From: CAZWRF01 sp964636095
GTDB lineage: Bacteria > Patescibacteriota > Minisyncoccia > JAHISW01 > Tagabacteraceae
DNA length: 12,578 nucleotides
Reading direction: 5' to 3'
Assembly: GCA_964636095.1 (NCBI GenBank)
Contig: CAZWRF010000021.1
Location: forward strand, 1-12,578
The position numbers and the translations under genes are program-made. The notes beneath the pieces were generated by a model, which did no database searches, was not told where the DNA came from, and saw only the letters and a list, made by a program, of their open reading frames with translations. Below are positions 1 through 5,774 of the stretch, in pieces. How positions within the stretch are numbered: the first letter of the stretch is position 1; every line of letters starts with the position of its first letter.

Positions 1-87
1 CTTATAAAAGTTCTGGTAAAAATTCCCAAAAACCTTTCCAGAAAAAGTAAAAAATTGATTGAAGAATTAAAAGAAGAAGGAATTTGA
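1..87 (+). CDS. dnaJ: C-terminal end of a DnaJ-like co-chaperone (partial)
   Basis: The first 28 codons are open from the window edge to a TGA at 85-87 and read as the tail of a larger protein. The segment KVLVKIPKNLSRKSKKLIEE resembles the end of the second substrate-binding domain of DnaJ/Hsp40, where a short beta strand and a 'P..LS.KQK.L...' helix close the C-terminal domain. DnaJ stimulates the DnaK ATPase and delivers unfolded clients in the cytoplasm. The J domain, Gly/Phe region and zinc-finger repeats would lie upstream and are not visible, so the call rests on this short tail alone. The stop codon overlaps the next gene's ATG by one base, which suggests one mRNA and translational coupling. 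Confidence 0.65.
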   Translation, partial: LIKVLVKIPKNLSRKSKKLIEELKEEGI

Positions 88-602
88 TGCTCGCAAGCTT
101 AGAATCAGTGTCCAAAATACTTTCCAATCCCACATGGGATCTATTGGTTGTTTTGTTTTTTGTTGCAGCAGGTTTTTTTTACGGCATGGTGGCCGGAAAA
201 AAGAAGCTTTTGGCAGTTCTTTTCGCAATTTACATTTCTATTGTTCTTCTTCCCAATTTTGGATATCTGGATTACTTTACCCAAGACGGGGGTATTTTTA
301 CCGTGTTTTTGACAAGAGCTCTGGCTTTCTTCACGCTCATTGTTCTTTTGGGGTTTCTTTTCGCCAAAACTATTTTTAGGGGAAAGCCCAAAAAAGAGAA
401 GTTTTGGCAGATATTTGTCCTCAGTTTTTTGGAAGTGGGACTTTTTATGAGCGCTTCGTTTCAACTTTTGCCTGCAAAAGACCTTTTTGATTTTTCTCCC
501 TTAGTACAAACTTTCTTCGCCTCTTCTGGCATATACTTTTGGTGGCTGACCTTGCCTTTGGTGGCGTTATTCTTTATATTAAGACGAGGAAAAGAAGAGT
601 AA
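87..602 (+). CDS. small polytopic membrane protein, function unknown
   Basis: This encodes 171 aa. I place the start at the ATG at 87, which shares its A with the upstream TGA stop (TGATG overlap); a TTG one codon earlier is less likely. Five strongly hydrophobic stretches are visible, near residues 18-35, 40-57, 70-94, 106-127 and 148-165. They are separated by short basic loops (GKKK near 37-40, RGKPKKEK near 98-105), so this is an integral inner-membrane protein with positive loops on the cytoplasmic side. No catalytic motif stands out. The first two helices vaguely recall CvpA-like proteins, but the match is too weak to name. Coupling to the upstream chaperone gene implies co-translation but says little about function. 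The gene ends 8 nt before a tRNA. Confidence 0.8.
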   Translation: MLASLESVSKILSNPTWDLLVVLFFVAAGFFYGMVAGKKKLLAVLFAIYISIVLLPNFGYLDYFTQDGGIFTVFLTRALAFFTLIVLLGFLFAKTIFRGKPKKEKFWQIFVLSFLEVGLFMSASFQLLPAKDLFDFSPLVQTFFASSGIYFWWLTLPLVALFFILRRGKEE

Positions 603-610
603 ATTTTTGA

Positions 611-682
611 CCCCCGGTAACTCAATGGTAGAGTAACTGCCTTTTAAGCAGGATGTTCTAGGTTCGAGCCCTAGCCGGGGGA
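611..682 (+). tRNA. tRNA-Lys (anticodon TTT)
   Basis: A full cloverleaf can be drawn. The acceptor stem is CCCCCGG (611-617) with CCGGGGG (675-681), T618/A619 are positions 8-9, and the D arm is ACTC/GAGT with GG at 627-628. The anticodon stem is 636-640 with 648-652 and its loop CTTTTAA gives anticodon TTT (643-645). The variable loop is 653-657. The T arm is CTAGG/CCTAG with loop TTCGAGC, followed by discriminator A682. CCA is not encoded (TACG follows), so it must be added by a nucleotidyltransferase. Two oddities are a C1-G72 first pair, where bacterial tRNA-Lys usually has G1-C72, and an A27-G43 mismatch at the top of the anticodon stem. UUU reads AAA and AAG, suited to this Lys-AAA-rich genome. 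Confidence 0.93.
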
Positions 683-715
683 TACGTTTTAAGCTCAGCG
701 AGTTGAGGAGGGTAT

Positions 716-730
716 CCTAGCGGGCGGATA
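716..730 (+). repeat. imperfect copy of the tRNA-Lys 3' end
   Basis: The 15 bases at 716-730 match the 3' end of the tRNA plus two flanking bases (670-684) at 13 of 15 positions. Both begin CCTAGC and end GGATA; the differences fall at the 7th and 10th bases. The copy also forms part of a weak hairpin, TATCC (713-717) with GGATA (726-730). It could be a tRNA remnant, a short duplication or chance. No integrase or other half-site is seen. Confidence 0.35.
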
Positions 731-740
731 ATAAATTTGG

Positions 741-746
741 TAAAAT
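741..746 (+). promoter_or_regulatory. -10-like box TAAAAT of a probably leaderless gene
   Basis: GG-TAAAAT ends 6 nt before the ATG at 753. A transcript starting about 7 nt past this box would begin at the start codon. No Shine-Dalgarno and no recognisable -35 box are present. The same arrangement precedes four other genes in the window, which supports a real element. Confidence 0.5.
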
Positions 747-752
747 TGTCGA

Positions 753-2315
753 ATGGGTCTTTCTCTTGTTGATATTGTATTGGGAATTTGTTTTTTAACG
801 ATTACCATACTGGCAACAATTCTGTTATTTAAAAGTCGCTCAAAGGGCGGGTGGTTTTTGGCGCTTGTGTCATACAGTTCGGCGCTGTGGATATTGGTGA
901 GTTTTATCTTTTATCACATGGAAAACGGGTTTTTGTTGTTTTTCGCCAAGATGCAATACGTTTCGGGGGCGTTTGTTATAAGTAGCTTTCTTTTGTTTGT
1001 TATTTATTTTGTAGGGAAAAATAAAAAAAGAAACGACAACATTACAAACAGTGTTGTTGCTTTTTTTGCGGCCTTTACCATTTTGATACTTACCACGGGG
1101 TATTTTATAAAAAACGCGGAAGTACTCGGAGGATACAAAGAAATGGCTTACGGGCCTTTTTATTTTTCTTACATAATCTATTTATTCGTCCTTTTGACTC
1201 TAAGCTATTTCTTTCTTTTAAAAAAATTCAAAGAGTCCGACAGCGGGCTTATTAAAGCCCAGATAATTTATATTGCCGCGGGTTCTTTTGTTTCCGTGTC
1301 CGTTGCCATTGCTTTTGATGTAATAATGCCCATCTTCGGCAAGTTCCAGCTTCTGTGGGTAGGACCGGCTACAACATCCTTTTTTATTGCCCTTGTTTCT
1401 TATGCCGTAATAAGGCATGGACTTTTCAATATAAAGGTCATTGCCACCGAGCTTTTTGTTTTTGCCATTTTACTTACGCTTTTTGTGCAGGCGCTTTCCA
1501 CCACAAACTCGAAAGAGTTTTTCACCAGAATAGCATTCTTTGCCGCCGTTGCGTTTCTAAGCCTCTTTTTGTTGAAGAGTATTTATAAAGAAATAAGCCA
1601 AAGAAGAGAGATCGAAAGACTGGCTCACCGTCTTTCAAATTTCGTTTCTTTTACCACTCACGAGCTAAGGACCCCGATAGGCAAGTTCAAATCTATTTTA
1701 TCCATGATACTTGAGGGGCAATATGGCGAGCTTGCTATAGGGGTGGAAAGCATTCTTCGGCGTACATATGACGTTGCCATTGAAATGGGGCAAAGCGTTG
1801 AAACGTTTCTTTGTCTCAACAAGCTGGAAATAGACAAACTCGAACTTATCCGGCAGGAAACGGACCTCAATGAAGTAGTTTCAAAATCAGTAAGCGATCT
1901 TGGAGAAAAAGCCCAAAACAAAAATATTAAAGTGTCCCTTGAAAAAGGTTCGGATCTCCCAAGGGTTTACTTGGACAAATTTTTAATCGGCCATGTGGTC
2001 AACAACCTTTTAAGCAATGCCATTAAATACAGCCATGCCGGTGGCCAGGTAAAAGTTTCAACCCGCAAAGAAGAAAAAAGTCTGATTTGCTCCGTTGAAG
2101 ACAGCGGCATAGGAATGTCGGAAAAAGATATTTCTTCTTTATTCGAACAATACAAAAGAGGAAGCGAAGAATCCAAGGTTTTTTCAGAAGGCTCGGGCAT
2201 TGGTCTGTATCTTGCAAAAAAGCTTGTGGAGATTCACGGAGGAAAAATATGGGCCGAGAGTAGAGGTAAAAAACAAGGAAGCACATTCAGTTTCAGCCTA
2301 CCTGCCGGCGGGTAG
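753..2315 (+). CDS. membrane sensor histidine kinase (HisKA_7TM-type)
   Basis: This encodes 520 aa. Residues 1 to about 280 are a run of hydrophobic helices of the 7TM sensor type, with no large extracellular domain. A short linker leads to the dimerisation/phosphoacceptor domain, where the H-box THELRTP holds the phosphorylated His303. The HATPase domain follows: N-box NNLLSNAIKYS (417-427), G1 box DSGIGM (from Asp450) and G2 box GSGIGLYLA (480-488). All key residues of an active HPK are present, so it should autophosphorylate and pass phosphate to a response regulator. None is encoded here, making it an orphan kinase. It is a paralogue of the kinase at 4137-5756, sharing the opening pattern of helices. 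The final codons and the stop lie inside a palindromic repeat (2296-2317). The start is an ATG without Shine-Dalgarno, 6 nt after a TAAAAT box. Confidence 0.93.
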   Translation: MGLSLVDIVLGICFLTITILATILLFKSRSKGGWFLALVSYSSALWILVSFIFYHMENGFLLFFAKMQYVSGAFVISSFLLFVIYFVGKNKKRNDNITNSVVAFFAAFTILILTTGYFIKNAEVLGGYKEMAYGPFYFSYIIYLFVLLTLSYFFLLKKFKESDSGLIKAQIIYIAAGSFVSVSVAIAFDVIMPIFGKFQLLWVGPATTSFFIALVSYAVIRHGLFNIKVIATELFVFAILLTLFVQALSTTNSKEFFTRIAFFAAVAFLSLFLLKSIYKEISQRREIERLAHRLSNFVSFTTHELRTPIGKFKSILSMILEGQYGELAIGVESILRRTYDVAIEMGQSVETFLCLNKLEIDKLELIRQETDLNEVVSKSVSDLGEKAQNKNIKVSLEKGSDLPRVYLDKFLIGHVVNNLLSNAIKYSHAGGQVKVSTRKEEKSLICSVEDSGIGMSEKDISSLFEQYKRGSEESKVFSEGSGIGLYLAKKLVEIHGGKIWAESRGKKQGSTFSFSLPAGG

Positions 2316-2317
2316 GC
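2296..2317 (+). repeat. GC-rich palindromic element spanning the kinase stop codon
   Basis: GCCTACC (2296-2302) pairs with GGTAGGC (2311-2317). The stem can extend inwards by a T-G and a G-C pair to a CCGG loop, giving 9 bp. It supplies the last residues, PAGG, and the TAG stop of the kinase. CCTGCC immediately follows. The TGCCGGC core resembles short palindromes I recall as common in CPR genomes. No U-run directly follows, so it is not a standard terminator. Confidence 0.6.
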
Positions 2318-2348
2318 CTGCCCAATTTATTTTTTAACCGTTTTATAT

Positions 2349-2354
2349 TAAAAT
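2349..2354 (+). promoter_or_regulatory. -10-like box TAAAAT before the acyltransferase
   Basis: In the AT-rich stretch 2341-2361, TAAAAT ends 7 nt before the ATG at 2362. There is no Shine-Dalgarno. The overlapping TATATT (2344-2349) and TATATA (2354-2359) make the exact box uncertain. Confidence 0.35.
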
Positions 2355-2361
2355 ATATAGA

Positions 2362-2997
2362 ATGAAAAAGTGGTTACAGAGAATATTGGCTTTCTTGGTG
2401 GTAAAGCCGATTTTTAAAATCTTTTACGATCTGCGCGTTGAAGGAAAAGAAAATATTCAAAGTCTTTCTGGCGGACCCCTTATAATGATAGGAAATCACA
2501 AATATTTTGTGGATTCTTTTGCTTTGGGCGCGGCATTGCCTGTTTTTAACCCTTTTTATCATATTACCACTTTCGGTGAATCGAGCAAGTTCAACGACAA
2601 GCCCATAGAATTTCTCCGAAAAATAGGATTTATAAAATTTCTTTATTTTATTTTGGGAATTTTTCCCGTAATAAGAGGGAAGGACCTCGATGTGGCGCTT
2701 AAAGAGCCGATTTCAATAATAAAAGAGGGCGGAGTAGTATTTCTTCACCCCGAAGGGAAAATCGTGAAAGAAGACGGGATAGGGCAATTCAAAAGAGGCG
2801 CACCGTTTCTTGCGGAAAAAACCGGCGCGCCGGTTTTACCGCTCGTTTTCAAAATAGAAAAGAAAGAAACGGGTAAAAAAAGAGAATACTACGTAAAGTT
2901 TGGTCCAGCTTTTCACCTGCCCCCGGATCTGTCTCTTGAAGACGGGGCCGAATACATGAGAAGCATAGTTTTAAATCTGTACGAATCTCTTCCGTAA
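2362..2997 (+). CDS. PlsC-like 1-acylglycerol-3-phosphate acyltransferase
   Basis: This encodes 211 aa, a typical length for a minimal PlsC/LPLAT. The acyltransferase blocks appear in order: NHKYFVD contains the HX4D catalytic pair (His46, Asp51); FPVIRGKD is block II with its arginine; FLHPEGK (127-133) is block III, a variant of FPEGTRS that keeps Pro130-Glu131-Gly132; and GAPVLPL is block IV. The hydrophobic N-terminus (about residues 5-20) would anchor it to the inner membrane. The family moves an acyl chain to the sn-2 position of lysophosphatidic acid, or to a related lipid, in phospholipid synthesis. It is followed 27 nt later by an SDR that could act on fatty-acyl groups, and both sit between two sensor kinases. 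The exact acyl donor and acceptor cannot be read from sequence. The start is an ATG with no Shine-Dalgarno and an AT-rich -10-like region just upstream. Confidence 0.88.
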   Translation: MKKWLQRILAFLVVKPIFKIFYDLRVEGKENIQSLSGGPLIMIGNHKYFVDSFALGAALPVFNPFYHITTFGESSKFNDKPIEFLRKIGFIKFLYFILGIFPVIRGKDLDVALKEPISIIKEGGVVFLHPEGKIVKEDGIGQFKRGAPFLAEKTGAPVLPLVFKIEKKETGKKREYYVKFGPAFHLPPDLSLEDGAEYMRSIVLNLYESLP

Positions 2998-3012
2998 AAA
3001 ATGAAGGGAGGG

Positions 3013-3018
3013 TATAAT
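3013..3018 (+). promoter_or_regulatory. perfect -10 box TATAAT, leaderless arrangement
   Basis: GG-TATAAT ends 6 nt before the ATG at 3025, so transcription should start at or within a base or two of the start codon. No -35 match lies 16-18 nt upstream. GGGAGG (3007-3012) might be read as a Shine-Dalgarno, but it lies 12 nt from the ATG and overlaps the start of the -10 context. Confidence 0.55.
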
Positions 3019-3024
3019 TAAAAC

Positions 3025-4140
3025 ATGAGCAAAACCTACCTGCTTACCGGGGCTACGGGGTTTCTGGGCTCTTTACTTGCCTTGGAACTTTTGGAAAAAA
3101 AGAACAAGGTGATTTTTTTGGGTCGGTCAAAAGATGGAGTTTCTTTCGGAGAAAGAGCGGAAAAAAGGCTAAGGGGAATAGATGAAAACGTTTCTTTCGA
3201 CACGGCCGCCTTTTTGGAGGTAAATCTTTCCGAAGAAAACCTTGGCATCTCCGAGGAATCCGCTAAAAAATTCCAAAACAAAATAGATGCTATTTGGCAC
3301 CTTGCGGCCAACTTAAGCTTTAAAAAAGAAGAGAGGGATGAAGTTTTCTCAACAAATATTCTCGGATTAAAAAACATCTTGAGCTTTGCCGAGAGAATAG
3401 GCGCCCCTGTTTTTTACACAAGCACGGCCTATGTACACGGAAAAAGAGGGGGATTTTCTACTGAAAACGACAAAATTAGGCCAAAGGGTTTCAACAACGC
3501 ATACGAAGAAAGTAAATTTGAAGCTGAACAAATAATCAACGAATGGGGAAATGAGTCGAAAAAAAATTCCTTCATAATATTCCGTCCGGGGATATTAGTG
3601 GAAAAAGTGGGCAAGGCAGCGGGTTTTTTTGGATACTATATGGTGCTTTCTTCCATCTATAAATTGGGCAAGAAAGTTGGCAACAGCCGCTTTCGTTTGC
3701 CGATACTATTCCCTTACAACGCAAAAATTTTTGTAAATTTGGTGCCCGTAGATGAAGCGATAGAATGGATGATTGAAATTGCCGATAACCCCGAATCAAG
3801 AAAAAAAACATTTCATATTACCAACCCCCATCCGTTTCCCATAAAAGATGTTGTGGAAAAAACATTTAAAATATCGGGGCTCAAGGCTTGGCTTTTCCCG
3901 GCACCTGTTTGGTTTGTAAAGTTTTATTTTTTTCTTTTTTCTTTTTTTGGGCAGTTTACTCCCGTTAAGAAAGTTGCCCGAAAGTTTCATTATTACAAAT
4001 ACTATATGACGGGGAACAATCGCTACGACATGTCCAATACGGAAAAAATTATCGGTAAAGAAAAAATAAGCAAAGTAAAATTTGACGGCAATTTTATTGA
4101 AGCTATTGCCGCCGAATTTATAAAAAGAAAAGCTTTATGA
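3025..4140 (+). CDS. extended SDR / thioester (fatty-acyl) reductase-like NAD(P)-binding protein
   Basis: This encodes 371 aa. The Rossmann fold opens with TGATGFLG (residues 8-15, the GxxGxxG nucleotide-binding motif). The conserved HLAAN region follows (near 93-97), then the catalytic Ser/Thr in YTSTAYVHG (Ser133) and the YxxxK pair in YEESKFEAE (Tyr160, Lys164). The layout fits the NAD_binding_4 (male sterility/thioester reductase) and epimerase branch of extended SDRs. That branch includes enzymes that reduce acyl thioesters to aldehydes or alcohols and others that modify nucleotide sugars. A hydrophobic, aromatic segment near residues 290-315 may touch the membrane. Its place after a PlsC-like gene favours a lipid substrate, but this is inference. 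The last 4 nt (ATGA) overlap the next kinase gene, a sign of translational coupling. Confidence 0.82.
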   Translation: MSKTYLLTGATGFLGSLLALELLEKKNKVIFLGRSKDGVSFGERAEKRLRGIDENVSFDTAAFLEVNLSEENLGISEESAKKFQNKIDAIWHLAANLSFKKEERDEVFSTNILGLKNILSFAERIGAPVFYTSTAYVHGKRGGFSTENDKIRPKGFNNAYEESKFEAEQIINEWGNESKKNSFIIFRPGILVEKVGKAAGFFGYYMVLSSIYKLGKKVGNSRFRLPILFPYNAKIFVNLVPVDEAIEWMIEIADNPESRKKTFHITNPHPFPIKDVVEKTFKISGLKAWLFPAPVWFVKFYFFLFSFFGQFTPVKKVARKFHYYKYYMTGNNRYDMSNTEKIIGKEKISKVKFDGNFIEAIAAEFIKRKAL

Positions 4141-5756
4141 GCATCTCTATTGTAAACGCCCTTTTGGGTATTTCGTTTCTTACTGCTTTTATCCTTTCAA
4201 CCGTCCTGTTTTTTAAAGCCGAGAAAAAAGAAAAAAGCAGCGTTTTTCTGGCCGTTGCCACATATGCCGTAGCCGCCTGGATACTGGCGGAAATTATCTT
4301 CAGAAACACACTGAGCCAATTTATCGGAAATATTGCAGCAAAAATTCTTCATATATGCGGCTTAGCGGTAATAAGTTTCTTTGTTTTTTTCTGTTTTTCT
4401 TTTCTGGGGAAAAAGCTGGTAAACAACAAAAGGCTCCTCTTTGTTATTTTTGGAACACTGTTTATTTTTAGCATCCTCACCCTTTTTACCGGTTTTATTG
4501 TCGCAAGGTCGGCCATAATTGCAAACGGAGAAAACCAAATTGTATTCGGCCCGCTTTATCCACTGTACGCGGGTTACATGATTCTGGCTACGCTTTGGGG
4601 GTATTTTTACCTTTACAAAAAATCCATAAAAAATCTCGCTGATTTGGAAAAAGTACAGCTGGCTTATATAGGCACGGGTACCATTATTGCCATCTCCATC
4701 TGTCTTGTTTTCAACATAGTTCTTCCTTTCTGGGGATATTTCAATTACTACTGGCTGGGGCCGATATTGGCGGCTATTTTTGCCGTTTCTACGACCCTTG
4801 CCATTTTAAGACATCATCTTTTCGACATTAAAGTTATATCTACGGAGCTTTTCAGCGCTTTTATTTCCATCCTGGTTCTTGTAGACGCGCTTTTGTCCAC
4901 AACAACCGTTGAGCTTGTCCTAAAACTCGGACTTTTTGTCGGCGTTTGCGTGATAAGTTTTCTTATCATTCGCAGTGTTTTAAATGAAATAAAAACAAGG
5001 GAAAAAATCGCAAAAATATCGGAAGATTTGCGTGTGGCGAATGTGGAGCTGAAACGGCTCGACAAAGCCAAATCGGAATTTTTGTCTATTGCTTCGCACC
5101 AATTGAGAACGCCCCTTACGGCCATAAAGGGCTATTCTTCCATGCTTCTGGACGGCGAGTACGGACCTATTCCCGAAAAACCCCAAAAAGTAATTGAGAA
5201 AGTATTTTTGTCGTCGAGGCGGCTGGCCTCCATAGTAGATGATTTTCTGGACATCAGCAAAATAGAAGAGGGCAGAATGAAATACGACATAACAACATTC
5301 AATCTTAGGGAAACCGTAAAAAACGTAGTGGATGATTTTGTTACCAACAGCAAAAAAGCAAAAAGCCTCAATTTGCAGTTCATGTGGGAAGACGCCGATT
5401 TTAAGATAAAAAGCGACCAAAACAAAATTGTCCAAGTTATTTCGAACATTGTTGACAACGCATTAAAGTACACGCTTGAGGGCTATGTAAAGGTTTTTCT
5501 TTCAAAAAATAATGAAGAAAATAAGTTTTTGATAAAAGTGGAAGATACCGGAGTGGGTATATCGAAAGATACCCTCGAAAGACTATTTCAAAAATTTACA
5601 AGAGCCCAGGAAATATCCAAGCTTCACACGGACGGTTCCGGGCTGGGTCTTTATGTGGCCAAAAGAATAATGGAAGACCTTCACGGAAAAATTTGGGCCC
5701 GGTCAAAGGGTAAAAACAAAGGCTCAACCTTTTTCATTGAATTACCCATGAATTGA
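4137..5756 (+). CDS. membrane sensor histidine kinase (HisKA_7TM-type), second paralogue
   Basis: This encodes 539 aa with the same plan as the kinase at 753-2315. About 280 residues form hydrophobic helices, and a helical linker (about 285-310, rich in charged residues and likely coiled coil) precedes the H-box SHQLRTP (His321). The HATPase has N-box DNALKYT (Asn441), G1 DTGVGI (Asp470) and G2 GSGLGLYVA (500-508). The catalytic residues are complete. The N-terminal patterns 'NALLGISFLTAFILSTVLF' here and 'DIVLGICFLTITILATILLF' in the first kinase show that the two are paralogues. The ATG overlaps the SDR stop as ATGA, so translation is coupled and this kinase is probably made together with that enzyme. 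No response regulator is nearby. The ligand is unknown; 7TM-type sensors usually detect membrane or small-molecule cues. Confidence 0.93.
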   Translation: MSISIVNALLGISFLTAFILSTVLFFKAEKKEKSSVFLAVATYAVAAWILAEIIFRNTLSQFIGNIAAKILHICGLAVISFFVFFCFSFLGKKLVNNKRLLFVIFGTLFIFSILTLFTGFIVARSAIIANGENQIVFGPLYPLYAGYMILATLWGYFYLYKKSIKNLADLEKVQLAYIGTGTIIAISICLVFNIVLPFWGYFNYYWLGPILAAIFAVSTTLAILRHHLFDIKVISTELFSAFISILVLVDALLSTTTVELVLKLGLFVGVCVISFLIIRSVLNEIKTREKIAKISEDLRVANVELKRLDKAKSEFLSIASHQLRTPLTAIKGYSSMLLDGEYGPIPEKPQKVIEKVFLSSRRLASIVDDFLDISKIEEGRMKYDITTFNLRETVKNVVDDFVTNSKKAKSLNLQFMWEDADFKIKSDQNKIVQVISNIVDNALKYTLEGYVKVFLSKNNEENKFLIKVEDTGVGISKDTLERLFQKFTRAQEISKLHTDGSGLGLYVAKRIMEDLHGKIWARSKGKNKGSTFFIELPMN

Positions 5757-5758
5757 GG

Positions 5759-5764
5759 TATAAT
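5759..5764 (+). promoter_or_regulatory. -10 box TATAAT before aspS
   Basis: GG-TATAAT lies 10 nt before the GTG start at 5775. A start about 7 nt past the box leaves a leader of only 3-4 nt. A weak -35, TTGAAT (5737-5742), is spaced 16 nt upstream inside the preceding kinase gene. There is no Shine-Dalgarno. Confidence 0.55.
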
Positions 5765-5774
5765 TTTTATTAAC

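Noticed and set aside
87..602. Assignment of the first membrane protein to CvpA
   Set aside because: Only the first two helices bear a vague resemblance; the helix count and loops are not diagnostic.
2296..2340. Palindrome at the kinase end as a rho-independent terminator
   Set aside because: The T-rich stretch starts about 10 nt after the stem and is interrupted, so it does not have the usual terminator form.
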